From an uncultured Acidimicrobiales bacterium (GTDB lineage: Bacteria; Actinomycetota; Acidimicrobiia; Acidimicrobiales; SZUA-35): a DNA stretch of 64,000 nt. Within the stretch, counting starts at the first letter, position 1. Each line of letters starts with the position of its first letter. Below the pieces are notes generated by a model. That model worked only from the letters and a program-made list of their open reading frames with translations. It was not told where the DNA came from and searched no databases. Of the stretch, positions 39,761 through 48,572 are shown piece by piece. The position numbers and the translations under genes are program-made. Location: contig CALKTH010000075.1 in NCBI GenBank assembly GCA_937997485.1, forward strand, positions 1 through 64,000. The letters are read 5' to 3'.

Positions 39761-40137
39761 GTCGGCACGGGCCAGTCGCCACGTTCTGGGCACTGTCGGA
39801 TCCCCTTCGTGTGGACATTCTCGATCGAGTGGCGGGCGGGCGCAGTGTGACCGTGAGCGATCTCGCCGCCGAGCTACCGATATCCCGGCAGGCAGTCACA
39901 CGGCACCTCCGAACGCTGGAGGAAGCGGCGCTTCTCAAGGGCGAACGGTCAGGCAGGGAACGCCGCTATCAGCTCGACACCGCCGCCATGACTGAGGCAA
40001 CCGAGTGGCTGGCCTTGCGAACACGGAGTTGGGACGCGGCCCTCGAACGACTCGCAGCGTTCGTCGAGCCGACAGACCAAGTCGACGAAACCCACCCACC
40101 GGCAGAGCCCGCACGAATCGAGGTTCGGCGGAATTGA
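39757..40137 (+). CDS. ArsR-family winged-helix regulator
   Basis: A 126-residue helix-turn-helix protein: ATFWALSDPLRVDILDRVAGG, then the recognition part VSDLAAELPISRQAVTRHLRTLEEAALL and wing GRERRYQLD. There is no CxC or DCH metal motif, so it probably does not sense arsenic or zinc; such versions respond to organic ligands or act through AHSA1. The two operators upstream (39268, 39295) are its likely targets. It is followed by a 9-bp hairpin. Confidence 0.92.
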   Translation: MSRHGPVATFWALSDPLRVDILDRVAGGRSVTVSDLAAELPISRQAVTRHLRTLEEAALLKGERSGRERRYQLDTAAMTEATEWLALRTRSWDAALERLAAFVEPTDQVDETHPPAEPARIEVRRN

Positions 40138-40143
40138 TCTGTT

Positions 40144-40165
40144 CGGCCCAACGATGGTTGGGCCG
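40144..40165 (+). terminator. Hairpin after the ArsR gene
   Basis: CGGCCCAAC (40144-40152) and GTTGGGCCG (40157-40165) form a perfect 9-bp stem with loop GATG, seven bases after the ArsR stop. No T-run follows, so it could be an imperfect terminator. Confidence 0.5.
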
Positions 40166-40183
40166 AGCGGCCGATGGGAAGCG

Positions 40184-41320
40184 ATGACGTCCTGGTTGCC
40201 GCCAGAACCCACAAGTCTTGGTTTGTTGTCCGCTCTTGTCTCCGCACCAGAGCCGGCGGCCTCATCGACGGCGTCCCCGAACCCGGCGGTGCTGGCCGTG
40301 CTGTGGCTCGGAGCGGCGATCCTTCTCGGCGGGACGATCGGCTGGTGCCTCCGACGAGTCGCCGCCGCTCCCGAGGGCCAGGACGATTCACCAGAGGAGA
40401 CAGCCCGCGCCGACCTGCGGTCGCTCTCCGACACGAGTCGCCGGATGATCCTCGCCCTCGAGGAAACAGAAATCTGCCGCATCGCCGTCGAGGAGGGTGT
40501 TCGCCTCGCCAACGCCGAGGTGGGTGCCTTCGTCTCTCGCAGCCTGGACGGCCTCACCATCTCCGAGGCGACGGACCCGACCGCCTTCAGCACTGCCACG
40601 CTGCAATCGGGACTTCTCGTTGAGGTCATGAACTCGGGCCGTCCTGCATCTGCGGTCACGGCCGACGATCCTGCCGTGGCGGAACCGCCAAAGGCGCTGG
40701 CTGCTGTGCCGGTCACCGTTGCCAGTGGCGTTGCCGGTGCGATCCTCGTCTTGCGTGCGGCCGATCGCCCCTTCTCTCGCGACGAGGTCGAAGCGCTGGC
40801 GCTCTTGGCCCCGGTGACGGGCGCCGCCTTGGTCACGGTCCGAGCCCAGTCGCGCTCGCTGCATGAGCACGACGTCGACAAGACCACCCAACTTCACAAC
40901 CGCCGCCGTCTGCAGATCGATCTCCAGCACCTCGATGCCGACGTGCCGGTGGCCTTTGCCGTTTTGCGCGTCGATCTCGACGTGGTCGGAGCAACGGGAC
41001 GCTCGCTCCGCGACACCGCTGATCGCATTGCCAGCCAAGTCCGACGAAGCGACACGGTCTACCGCTACGGCAACGATGAATTCGCGATTCTCATGCCCCA
41101 CACGGATCAAGGCGAAGCGGAACGAGTCGCCGAACGGGTCATCAGCAAGATGAACGATCGAGCGGCCATGGCCATCGGCCTCGTGGCCCAGCCCCAGCTT
41201 GATCGAGCGGCGCTGACTCGCAGCGCCCACGACGCACTCGCTGCGGCATGGGGAGCCGAGCACCCGCTGGTTATCGCCGCTGACAGCGTGGCGGATCCGA
41301 CCGGAAACGGCGCCCGCTGA
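40184..41320 (+). CDS. Membrane GAF-GGDEF protein with degenerate diguanylate cyclase site
   Basis: A 378-residue protein. One membrane helix lies near residues 35-55, a GAF-like sensor spans about 75-225 and a shortened GGDEF domain about 235-345. The signature is GNDEF instead of GGDEF (YRYGNDEFAILMP) and the D-x-D-x-FK-x-x-ND-x-x-GH segment that holds GTP is missing (VDLDVVG then TGRSLRD). The I-site RxxD (RRSD) is present five residues before GNDEF. It is therefore probably an enzymatically inactive c-di-GMP or nucleotide receptor. ATG 40184 has GGGAAG upstream; an ATG at 40154 is possible. Confidence 0.8.
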   Translation: MTSWLPPEPTSLGLLSALVSAPEPAASSTASPNPAVLAVLWLGAAILLGGTIGWCLRRVAAAPEGQDDSPEETARADLRSLSDTSRRMILALEETEICRIAVEEGVRLANAEVGAFVSRSLDGLTISEATDPTAFSTATLQSGLLVEVMNSGRPASAVTADDPAVAEPPKALAAVPVTVASGVAGAILVLRAADRPFSRDEVEALALLAPVTGAALVTVRAQSRSLHEHDVDKTTQLHNRRRLQIDLQHLDADVPVAFAVLRVDLDVVGATGRSLRDTADRIASQVRRSDTVYRYGNDEFAILMPHTDQGEAERVAERVISKMNDRAAMAIGLVAQPQLDRAALTRSAHDALAAAWGAEHPLVIAADSVADPTGNGAR

Positions 41321-41328
41321 ATCTTTTC

Positions 41329-41343
41329 TTCCCGAATCGGGAA
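41329..41343 (+). promoter_or_regulatory. Hairpin covering the ribosome site of the sigma gene
   Basis: TTCCCG-AAT-CGGGAA is a perfect 6-bp stem whose right arm contains the GGGAA Shine-Dalgarno bases just before ATG 41346. If formed, it would hide the ribosome site of the sigma factor. Confidence 0.4.
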
Positions 41344-41345
41344 AG

Positions 41346-41948
41346 ATGCAGGTCGTGTCCGGACAGAAACCTCATATGGGACACGCACCAGCGTCCATCG
41401 CTCCTCCGGAAGTGACCGGTCAGCCGCCCTCGGGTAGCTCGCACACCGACGCATTCGAAGCGATGTTCGACACCACCTACACATCGCTCGTCGGCTACGC
41501 CCGACGACGCACGACCGATACCGCTACCGCTGACGACGTCGTGGCCGAAACCTACGCCATTGCCTGGCGCCGGTTCGCCGAGATCACGAATCGCCAGCAT
41601 CCGCTCCCCTGGCTCTACACCGTTGCCGGAAACGTGATTCGCAACACGTCCCGGTCATCGGTCCGCCGCCTCCAGCTGGCCGACAAGATCGAGGCGCAGC
41701 CGGCGAGCCGGGGGCCGATTGATCCGGCAGCCGTCGCCGCCTCAGATCTCCGGGCGGCTCTCGCTCGCCTCAACGACGACGACGCCGAAGTGCTTCGACT
41801 CGTCGCCTGGGAGGGTCTGTCGCACGCTGAAGCCGCCGAGATCCTCGACTGCACGGTCAACGCCGTCGCCCTTCGCATCCGCCGAGCGCGCCAACGCCTC
41901 GAAACCGAACTCACCGCCACCCGCACCACACCAGGAGACGCACGATGA
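41346..41948 (+). CDS. ECF-type RNA polymerase sigma factor
   Basis: A 200-residue sigma-70-like factor. Region 2 is near residues 36-105 (FDTTYTSLVGYARRR, ADDVVAETYAIAWRR, LPWLYTVAGNVIRN), and region 4 near 130-190 (ALARLNDDDAEVLRLVAWEGLSHAEAAEILDCTVNAVALRIRRARQRL). The N-terminal 30 residues are loose; ATG 41376 is an alternative start. Its stop overlaps the ATG of the transmembrane gene below, a common sigma/anti-sigma layout. Autoregulation is probable but no -35/-10 of ECF type is clear. Confidence 0.92.
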   Translation: MQVVSGQKPHMGHAPASIAPPEVTGQPPSGSSHTDAFEAMFDTTYTSLVGYARRRTTDTATADDVVAETYAIAWRRFAEITNRQHPLPWLYTVAGNVIRNTSRSSVRRLQLADKIEAQPASRGPIDPAAVAASDLRAALARLNDDDAEVLRLVAWEGLSHAEAAEILDCTVNAVALRIRRARQRLETELTATRTTPGDAR

Positions 41949-43096
41949 ACGACCACATGAACCCCGCAACGCCCGAGTCCGCCGACGCTGCTTTCCTCGC
42001 TGCCTTGGCCAGCGCCAACCCCGTCACTGATGCCGATCTGCCATCCGCAACCGCTCCCGAGGCTCGCAACGTCTTGGCCGAGGCAATGCGCTCGACGATC
42101 GCATCCGCTGACAGCGCATCAACCGACACCACGACGGCCGCAGCCGCGGTGGCGACCAACGCCACGCTGGCGGCCCAACCGGCAGCAACCTTCTCCGCTC
42201 CGCCCGCAGCTACGGCTCGGGGCGCACGGGCTCGTCTCACATCTGAGAATGCGGCACCCAAGCGGCGTCGCTGGCCCATGTTGGTGGGCGTTGCCGCCGC
42301 CAGCGCAGCCCTCATCGGTGGTGGTCTGGTGTTCCTCCCCGACAACACCCAGCCGGCCATTGCCCTGGTGCACGAGGCAGCCAGCCGCACGTCCGATGCC
42401 AACACCGGCCGCATCGTGGCCACCTTCTCGGCCGAGGGTTCTGACCAAGAGCTCGACGGATCCGTCGTCGGTGAGGTCACATCGGTCTTCGACGGCGAAG
42501 ACTTCTCGCTCGCCATCGAGATCGACGACACCTCAGGTGTGGCTTCCGAGCTCGTCGGAGCGGAACTGCCGGTCGCCGAGACCCGCCTCGTTGACGGAGT
42601 CATCTATCTCAATCCGGGAGACGACAAGTGGTTCGGCGTCGAAGCACCTGAGTTCTTGGGCACCGAAGTTACTGACCTCATCGATCCTCGAACGGTGCTC
42701 ACAACTGTCCAAGAGCTCGTGGACACCGAGGAGATCGGCACGGTGACCATCGACGGCGTCGACACGACGCACTACCGCAGCGTCACTGACATTGGCGACG
42801 GCTCTCTCACCGAAACAGGCTGGGTTGCCGGCCTCGCCTCCCGAGAGGGCATCGACAGCGACGGCCTTGTCACGATTGACCTCTTCGTCGATGGCGAAGG
42901 CCGGATGCGTCAACTCGACATCACCGGTGATTTGAGTGCGGCGGGCGAGGGCGAAGCGACCTTCACTATTGAGACCAAGTTCCTCGACCTCGGCGCTGAC
43001 CTGGACGTCGTGGCCCCCGAGGGTGTCGAAGTCTCCTCCATCTTCGATGGCCTGGCCGAGCTCGAAGGCTCGTTCGAAGCGGAGTTCGGCGACTGA
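41945..43096 (+). CDS. Putative transmembrane anti-sigma-like protein
   Basis: A 383-residue protein. The Ala/Thr/Ser-rich cytoplasmic N-terminus (1-105) is followed by basic residues (KRRR), one membrane helix (about 112-132) and an outer domain of about 250 residues. That domain is beta-rich with repeating acidic strands and D-G-V-x-T-x-H-Y-R-x, reminiscent of LppX/LprG-type lipid-binding folds. No zinc HxxxCxxC motif of ZAS anti-sigma factors is present. The ATGA overlap with the sigma gene supports an anti-sigma role. A stem of 12 bp follows the stop. Confidence 0.7.
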   Translation: MNDHMNPATPESADAAFLAALASANPVTDADLPSATAPEARNVLAEAMRSTIASADSASTDTTTAAAAVATNATLAAQPAATFSAPPAATARGARARLTSENAAPKRRRWPMLVGVAAASAALIGGGLVFLPDNTQPAIALVHEAASRTSDANTGRIVATFSAEGSDQELDGSVVGEVTSVFDGEDFSLAIEIDDTSGVASELVGAELPVAETRLVDGVIYLNPGDDKWFGVEAPEFLGTEVTDLIDPRTVLTTVQELVDTEEIGTVTIDGVDTTHYRSVTDIGDGSLTETGWVAGLASREGIDSDGLVTIDLFVDGEGRMRQLDITGDLSAAGEGEATFTIETKFLDLGADLDVVAPEGVEVSSIFDGLAELEGSFEAEFGD

Positions 43097-43107
43097 ACCC
43101 GAGCCAT

Positions 43108-43173
43108 CGGCGCTGCGAATCGGCGCCGTCCATCTCATCCTCCGCTGGCGCCCGCTCCCCCCGGGCGCCAGCG
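43108..43173. terminator. Strong bidirectional terminator region
   Basis: CGCTGGCGCCCG (43143-43154) and CGGGCGCCAGCG (43162-43173) form a perfect 12-bp stem with a 7-base loop. A smaller stem (CGGCGC at 43108-43113, GCGCCG at 43123-43128) precedes it. The region separates the convergent anti-sigma-like and CbbX-like genes. Confidence 0.75.
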
Positions 43174-43199
43174 CCGCGTTCGGGACCGCGTTCCTGGGC

Positions 43200-44177
43200 C
43201 TACGTCGAAGAGTTCAGGATCTCTGCTGCTTCCTTGAGGTCAGCCGCGGTGAGGGTGCTGACTTCCTCCTTGGTCAGGAAACGGGCTCGGCCACTGCCGG
43301 ACAGGCGAAGAGCCTGCCGGTTGATTGCCTGCTCGAAAAGCGAACGGGCGGAGCGAGCATTGGCGAAGCTCTCATCCCTCGTGATGGTCTCAAGAATGAG
43401 GGTCAGTCGAAGCCGGGCATCATCCTCGAGCCTGTAATCGGCGTCCTGCGCCATGCCGTCGAAGATCTCGACCAGCTCGTCGACGGAGTAGTCGGGGAAG
43501 CGGATCTCCCGAGCGAAGCGACTGCGAAGACCGGGATTGGATCGCAGGAACGCTTCCATCTGCTTTGGGTAGCCCGCCACGATCACCACGAGTTCGTCTC
43601 GGTGATCTTCCATCCGCTTGAGCAGTGTTTCGATCGCCTCGGCCCCAAAGTCGTGTCCGCCAGTCTTTCCCATCCCTGGAGGCGAGAGGGCGTATGCCTC
43701 ATCGATGAAGAGCACGCCACCGAGCGCTTGCTTCACCGCCTTGTTCGTCTTCACGGCCGTGTGACCCACGTACTGGCCGACCAAACCCGAGCGGTCGACC
43801 TCGACCAGATGCCCCTTCTGCAGCAGCCCGATCGACTGGTACATCTCGGCCAGCAGTCGAGCCACCGTGGTTTTGCCGGTTCCCGGGTCGCCGAGAAATA
43901 CGAGGTGCTGGCTCGTCGGAACTGCAGCGAGTCCGTGATCCTTTCGGCGCGACTGGATCTGCAGGAACGCGACCTGCGTCTCGACCTGCTCCTTCACGGT
44001 GTCGAGCCCAACGAGCTTGTCGAGATCCGCCTGCACCTCGGCCAGCGGACGGACCGACTTGTCGGGGATGAGGCGATCACCCAGCGCCTGGGTCACAGCG
44101 CTCTCCGATGCCGCACGACGAGCCGTGTCGCTGGCTTCTTTGAACTTCTTCTGTAGCCGCTCGCGGGGTGTGCTCAC
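43200..44177 (-). CDS. AAA+ ATPase of the CbbX/CfxQ-like (SpoVK/EccA) family
   Basis: A 325-residue AAA+ protein. A helical leader of about 60 residues is followed by Walker [10 protein letters not shown], the pore-loop region [17 protein letters not shown], Walker [10 protein letters not shown], sensor-1 and R-finger region ([21 protein letters not shown]) and a C-terminal helical lid. The family includes Rubisco activase CbbX and EccA chaperones of type VII secretion, but no Rubisco or ESX genes are seen nearby, so the client is unknown. GTG 44177 is chosen; upstream ORF parts lack AAA homology. Confidence 0.88.
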   Translation of the reverse strand: MSTPRERLQKKFKEASDTARRAASESAVTQALGDRLIPDKSVRPLAEVQADLDKLVGLDTVKEQVETQVAFLQIQSRRKDHGLAAVPTSQHLVFLGDPGTGKTTVARLLAEMYQSIGLLQKGHLVEVDRSGLVGQYVGHTAVKTNKAVKQALGGVLFIDEAYALSPPGMGKTGGHDFGAEAIETLLKRMEDHRDELVVIVAGYPKQMEAFLRSNPGLRSRFAREIRFPDYSVDELVEIFDGMAQDADYRLEDDARLRLTLILETITRDESFANARSARSLFEQAINRQALRLSGSGRARFLTKEEVSTLTAADLKEAAEILNSST

Positions 44178-44279
44178 CGCCAAGACGGTAGTGGCGCCAC
44201 CACGGCGAGCGCGACACACTCCCCTCACCACTGGTCGCCTACTCCGCATTCGGCGTGGTGAGCGTCCTTGGCAGCCATG

Positions 44280-44327
44280 TTCTGCAAGACAGCCAGTCGC
44301 GTATCCGACACTTAGCGTCTTGCAGAA
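44280..44327. promoter_or_regulatory. 11-bp inverted repeat upstream of acyl-CoA dehydrogenase gene
   Basis: TTCTGCAAGAC (44280-44290) and GTCTTGCAGAA (44317-44327) are exact complements separated by 26 bp, ending 30 bp before ATG 44358. It may be two half-sites for a dimeric repressor or a leader hairpin. Confidence 0.5.
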
Positions 44328-44357
44328 GGGCAGGTGGTCCTGGACTAGAACGTTCGG

Positions 44358-45521
44358 ATGGACTTCACTCCGAATCCCGATCACGAAGCCATCGCCGAGG
44401 GTGTCGATCGGGTCTGTGCCGCGTTCGAGGACAGCTACTGGTCTGAGCGCGACGAGCGACATGAGTTCCCCTGGGCCTTCTACGAGAAGATGGCAGAAGG
44501 CGGCTGGGTCGGCATCGCGATCCCCGAGGAGTACGGCGGCGGTGGCCAGGGCATCAGCGAGGGAGCCATCGTGCTGAACCGGGTGGCTGCCTCAGGCGCG
44601 GCGATGAACGGGTCGACCGCGCTCCATCTCACCATGTTCGGGCTGGAGCCTGTGGTGAAGTTCGGCAACGACCAACTGAAAGAAGCCTTCCTCCCCCGAG
44701 CGGCAGCGGGCGATCTCCATGTCGCCTTCGGCGTGACCGAACCGGATGCGGGAACGGATACCCGCGGTGTGGCGACTCGGGCCGTAGAGGACGGCATGGG
44801 CGGATGGATCGTGAACGGTCGCAAGATCTGGACGTCGAAGGCATTGGAGTCCGAGGTGTGCCTGCTTCTCACTCGTACCGATGGCGAACCCGGCGATGGC
44901 TTCAACGGCCTCACACTGTTTCTCGTCGACCTCGACCCTGAACACGTCGACATCGCACCCATTCCGAAGAGCGGACGAAACGCGGTGGCTTCCTGCGAGG
45001 TCGCGTATGACGACCTTCCCGTTCCGGCCTGGCGCATGGTCGGCGAACGTGGTCGAGGCTTCCATCACATTCTCCACGGGCTGAATGCCGAACGGATTCT
45101 GCTGGCGTCCATGGCGTGCGGCATCGGCGAAGCAGCCATCCGGCGGGCCGTTGGCTACGCGAAGGAGCGAGAGGTGTTCGGTCGACTGATTGGCGCAAAC
45201 CAGGCCATTGCCCACCCCCTCGCCAAGGCACACATGGAGCTGGCGGCGGCGATGGCGTTGGCCCGCGAAGCGGCATGGCGTTTCGACAACGGGCTGGAGT
45301 GCGGAGAACAGGCGAACACGGCGAAGTACTTGGCGGCCGAGGCGAGCTACTTCGCTGCCGACCAGGCCATGCAGACCCACGGGGGCCTCGGCTACGCAAC
45401 CGAATACCACGTCGAGCGCTACTGGCGGGAGGCGCGTATCCAGCGGTTGGCGCCCGTCAGTCAGGAGATGACGTTGAACTACATCGCCCAGAACGTTCTC
45501 GATCTGCCGCGCTCGTACTGA
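44358..45521 (+). CDS. Acyl-CoA dehydrogenase
   Basis: A 387-residue flavoenzyme: [13 protein letters not shown] and W-x-VNG-x-KIWTSKA in the middle domain, and [24 protein letters not shown] in the C-terminal helix bundle. The last catalytic region has PVSQEM rather than YEGT, as in citronellyl/long-branched acyl-CoA dehydrogenases. It should oxidise a branched or aromatic acyl-CoA and reduce ETF. The ATG at 44358 follows the inverted repeat. It converges with a methyltransferase, 7 bp apart. Confidence 0.94.
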   Translation: MDFTPNPDHEAIAEGVDRVCAAFEDSYWSERDERHEFPWAFYEKMAEGGWVGIAIPEEYGGGGQGISEGAIVLNRVAASGAAMNGSTALHLTMFGLEPVVKFGNDQLKEAFLPRAAAGDLHVAFGVTEPDAGTDTRGVATRAVEDGMGGWIVNGRKIWTSKALESEVCLLLTRTDGEPGDGFNGLTLFLVDLDPEHVDIAPIPKSGRNAVASCEVAYDDLPVPAWRMVGERGRGFHHILHGLNAERILLASMACGIGEAAIRRAVGYAKEREVFGRLIGANQAIAHPLAKAHMELAAAMALAREAAWRFDNGLECGEQANTAKYLAAEASYFAADQAMQTHGGLGYATEYHVERYWREARIQRLAPVSQEMTLNYIAQNVLDLPRSY

Positions 45522-45528
45522 GCCGGGG

Positions 45529-46353
45529 TCAGCGTCGAGCGATCGTGACGAGGTAGTGGTACGCCTTCTCGACGCGGCCGCCGTATGAGCCATCGATCAG
45601 ATTCCCAATGCAGCCAAGCAATCCGACTCGTTGCTCAGAGGGCAGATCAATGTGGCCGGAGTAGGTCTGCAGCACATCGAGGTACTCCGCTGTTGTGGTG
45701 CTGACGATCTGGTCAAAGCGCTTGACCGAGACGGAAGAGAAGCCAGAGCGCTCGAACTCTGAGGTGTCCTCGATGATGTGTTCCGGCTCGGGAAGCCGCT
45801 GACCCTTGACCGTGGACGGGTCCCACGACTCGTAGCACTCTTGCACCTCGGCGAAGAACGGCGACGTCCCACCCTCGACATGATGCGTGCTCACCACGAC
45901 GAGCGAGCCATCGGGCGTCAACAGCTCTCGCAGCCGGGCCGACCTCGTTGCGGCATCGAGCCAGTGGAACATGGTGAAGGCAACGATGGCGTCGAACGGG
46001 CCTGCGGCAGGATCCAGCTTCTCCGCGTCGCCGACGACGACGTTCACATTGTCGAACATCGCCAGTTCGCGGCGGGCGACCTCAGCCAACGCCACGCCCA
46101 AGTCCACGGCGAGCACGGAGCCCACCCGCGGCGCCAGCAGGCGCGTGGCCTGACCCGTGCCGCAGCCGATCTCCAGAACCCGAGTGCCGTCCGCGGGGTC
46201 GGGCCGACCGGATGAAACGCTCGACACGATGTGGTCGATCAGATTGCTCGGATAGCTGGGGCGCGCCCGGTGATAGCGCTCGGCATCTTCGTCGAATGTC
46301 GCCCGAAGCACGAGGCGTTTGGGGTCGGGAACATCGGCATCTGGCTTGGGCAC
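45529..46353 (-). CDS. Class I SAM-dependent methyltransferase
   Basis: A 274-residue methyltransferase. Motif I is VLEIGCGTGQATRLLAP, followed by an acidic loop (VLAVDLGVALAEVA), VVVGDAEKLD and FTMFHWLD, as in the trans-aconitate/UbiE-like class I proteins. The start is GTG 46353; TTG 46356 just before it is less likely. The substrate is unknown. Confidence 0.9.
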   Translation of the reverse strand: MPKPDADVPDPKRLVLRATFDEDAERYHRARPSYPSNLIDHIVSSVSSGRPDPADGTRVLEIGCGTGQATRLLAPRVGSVLAVDLGVALAEVARRELAMFDNVNVVVGDAEKLDPAAGPFDAIVAFTMFHWLDAATRSARLRELLTPDGSLVVVSTHHVEGGTSPFFAEVQECYESWDPSTVKGQRLPEPEHIIEDTSEFERSGFSSVSVKRFDQIVSTTTAEYLDVLQTYSGHIDLPSEQRVGLLGCIGNLIDGSYGGRVEKAYHYLVTIARR

Positions 46354-46466
46354 CAATCGATGTTCTCACGCCAGCCTCGAATGTGCGACGGGTTCGTGAC
46401 ACACGGTGGCCAAATGCTGCGCAAGAAACGCGACTGGGAGTCGGCAAGTGACTACCGTCGCAGCTC

Positions 46467-46874
46467 ATGACGGTACAACTGGCCAAGAGCGCGGTCGACA
46501 TCGGCATTGTCGTGTCTGACAGCTCAACTGCGCTCGCCTTCTACCGGGATCTTCTCGGCATGGAGCATGTAAGCGACATCATCATGCCCATCGGCGATGG
46601 CGGCACCATGCATCGCCTCATGTGCGGCGACTCGCTCATCAAACTGGTGAAGCTCGACAACGTGCCGCCTCGCCACGATGGAGGCGGCATCGAGGCCGGC
46701 CAGGGCTTTCGCTACCTGACACTCGTCGTCGAGAACCTCGACGAGATCATGGCTGATTGCCGGCGAGACGGCGTCGAAGTCAAGGTTCCGGTGACCGAGG
46801 TGCGCCCGGGCGTGACGATCGGCATCGTCGCCGACCCCGACGGCAATTGGGTCGAGTTCGTTCAGAACGGCTGA
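46467..46874 (+). CDS. VOC-family (glyoxalase-like) protein
   Basis: A 135-residue VOC protein. VDIGIVVSDSSTALAFYRDLLGM and V-A-D-P-D-G-N-W-V-E-F are the two family hallmarks. A Met-His-rich central segment (IMPIGDGGTMHRLMCG) is visible. The final Glu is in place; the other metal positions are not clearly histidine. Function is unknown. It converges with a 2OG oxygenase gene 10 bp away. Confidence 0.88.
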   Translation: MTVQLAKSAVDIGIVVSDSSTALAFYRDLLGMEHVSDIIMPIGDGGTMHRLMCGDSLIKLVKLDNVPPRHDGGGIEAGQGFRYLTLVVENLDEIMADCRRDGVEVKVPVTEVRPGVTIGIVADPDGNWVEFVQNG

Positions 46875-46884
46875 GACCGCAGCG

Positions 46885-47829
46885 TCAGCTCACGGTCTTC
46901 TGAAACTTCGACATCAACCACGGCCCAGCCAAGACCGGCTCGTGCCGTGGTTCTTCGCCGTCGTCGAGGCACGTCGGGAGACACTCGATGCGAGCGTCCC
47001 AGTTGGCCATGTGGAAGAACGCCATTGATTGTCGAGGCGCCCGATCGACGGTGCTCACTCGGTGCACGGTCGAGCGCCAGCGATCGTTCGTCCACTGGGC
47101 AATCGAATCTCCGAGGTTCACCACGAAGGTGCCGGGCTCATCCTCGATCGGAGTCCACGTCCCATCGACAGCCTGGACTTCGAGGCCGGGCACACCGTCG
47201 GTCCGCAAGATCGTGAGGGTGCCGTAGTCGGTGTGGGCGCCGGCTCGCAGCGAGCCGGGAGGCGGAGAGGACGTGAGCTCCGGGTAGTGCAGAGCCCGGA
47301 GTGCGCTCGGCGCGTTGTCAATCAGCGTGTCGAAGAAGTTCGCCGGCAGCCCGAGCGCTCGAGCCATGACGGAGAGGAGCTCGGCCGACACCTTGTTCAA
47401 CGCGTCAAAGTAGGCCGACCAGGTGGAGCGCAACGTGGCTGGCGCATCAGGCCAACGAGACGGTGAATGGAACCAGGCGCCAGCAGTGGCAACGGTCTCG
47501 GGTACAGGGCCGAGCGAGTCGGGCCCGACGGAGAAGGATTCCTTCAGATCCGGAGCACCGCCCGCATCTTGCGAGGCGGCCAGCGTTTCGAAGGCAAAGG
47601 GTGAGAAGCCGTAGGGGTAGCCCGGTTCCGGGAAGCCAACTCGCATCTTCTCCTCGTTTGACAGGGCGAAGAAGGCTGCAGCATCGCTCCATGCCGCCTC
47701 TCGAATCTCGTCATCCACGCAGCTGAAAGGAACGCGGAAGAAACCGAGCGTGCGGCAGGCACGCTCCATTGCCTCGACCTGGGTTTCGAGCGGCGCTCCC
47801 GGGTCGATGATCTCGAGCGAAGTGGTCAC
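46885..47829 (-). CDS. Isopenicillin N synthase-like 2OG/Fe(II) oxygenase
   Basis: A 314-residue DIOX-family enzyme. The DIOX_N part spans about 5-120 and the jelly roll holds Fe(II) ligands His199, Asp201 (AHTDYG) and His256, with the 2OG-binding Arg266-x-Ser268. It is one of several such oxygenases in this window (with PhyH and TauD). The substrate is unknown; relatives act in secondary metabolism, thymine 7-hydroxylation or plant-like hydroxylation. GTG 47829 is chosen because the upstream part lacks the DIOX_N pattern. Confidence 0.9.
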   Translation of the reverse strand: MTTSLEIIDPGAPLETQVEAMERACRTLGFFRVPFSCVDDEIREAAWSDAAAFFALSNEEKMRVGFPEPGYPYGFSPFAFETLAASQDAGGAPDLKESFSVGPDSLGPVPETVATAGAWFHSPSRWPDAPATLRSTWSAYFDALNKVSAELLSVMARALGLPANFFDTLIDNAPSALRALHYPELTSSPPPGSLRAGAHTDYGTLTILRTDGVPGLEVQAVDGTWTPIEDEPGTFVVNLGDSIAQWTNDRWRSTVHRVSTVDRAPRQSMAFFHMANWDARIECLPTCLDDGEEPRHEPVLAGPWLMSKFQKTVS

Positions 47830-47928
47830 CGGGGCATGGTGCCGCACGCAATCCAAACCTGCACCATTTCGCCGAATCGAGTGCTGGCCGATCCCCGGTG
47901 CTGCACGTCCGACCAGTAGCGTGGTCGA

Positions 47929-48549
47929 GTGTTCCTGACCTCCGATCCCCACTTCGGGCACGCAAACATCATCCGGTACTGCGATCGCCCGTACGTCGAC
48001 TCAGACGAGATGGATGCGGCACTTGCTGCGAACTGGAATCGCGTGGTCTCGGCGTCTGACGACGTGCTGATCCTCGGTGATCTCACAATGACGTGGAGCG
48101 TTTCTCGCCTGGCTGCCTTCCTCGCCGAGCTGAACGGCTCAATCACGATCGTGCCCGGCAACCACGACGTCTTCTGGCCGGGCCGAATCAAGGCGGGAGG
48201 GCGCACCGCGGCGTCGGTCCAAGAGGCGGTTGAGACCCTGGCCGCGACCGGAGTCACCGTCGATGCCGACCCCGCCCCGCTCGACATCGCGGGCGAACTC
48301 GCTGCCCTGCATCACTTCCCCTACCGGGGCGACTCAGGCGACCACGACGATCGCTATATCGAGCACCGTCCGGTCGACACCGGCGGCTGGCTCATCCACG
48401 GTCACGTGCATGAGCAGTGGCGTCAGCGAGGGCGGATGATCAACGTTGGCGTCGACGCGTGGTCGCAGGCTCCAGTACACCTCGACACGATTGCCGACCT
48501 CATCAAGGCGGGGCCCAATGACCTCGCCCCACTCCCCCAGCGCGGCTGA
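47929..48549 (+). CDS. Metallophosphoesterase (calcineurin-like)
   Basis: A 206-residue phosphoesterase. SDPHFGHANII near the N-terminus, LGDLTM, PGNHD and later HHFPY and HGHVHEQW supply the two-metal site. It resembles the phage/bacterial MPE class that hydrolyses phosphodiesters or phosphomonoesters. GTG 47929 starts at MFLTSDPHF with essentially no leader, consistent with a leaderless or short-leader mRNA. It converges with a VOC gene. Confidence 0.92.
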   Translation: MFLTSDPHFGHANIIRYCDRPYVDSDEMDAALAANWNRVVSASDDVLILGDLTMTWSVSRLAAFLAELNGSITIVPGNHDVFWPGRIKAGGRTAASVQEAVETLAATGVTVDADPAPLDIAGELAALHHFPYRGDSGDHDDRYIEHRPVDTGGWLIHGHVHEQWRQRGRMINVGVDAWSQAPVHLDTIADLIKAGPNDLAPLPQRG

Positions 48550-48572
48550 GAGCAGTAGAGCGCGATCGCTCC

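Noticed and set aside
43200-44177. Rubisco activase CbbX or ESX chaperone EccA as a firm call
   Set aside because: No Rubisco, Calvin-cycle or type VII secretion genes are visible, so only the broad AAA+ family is supported.
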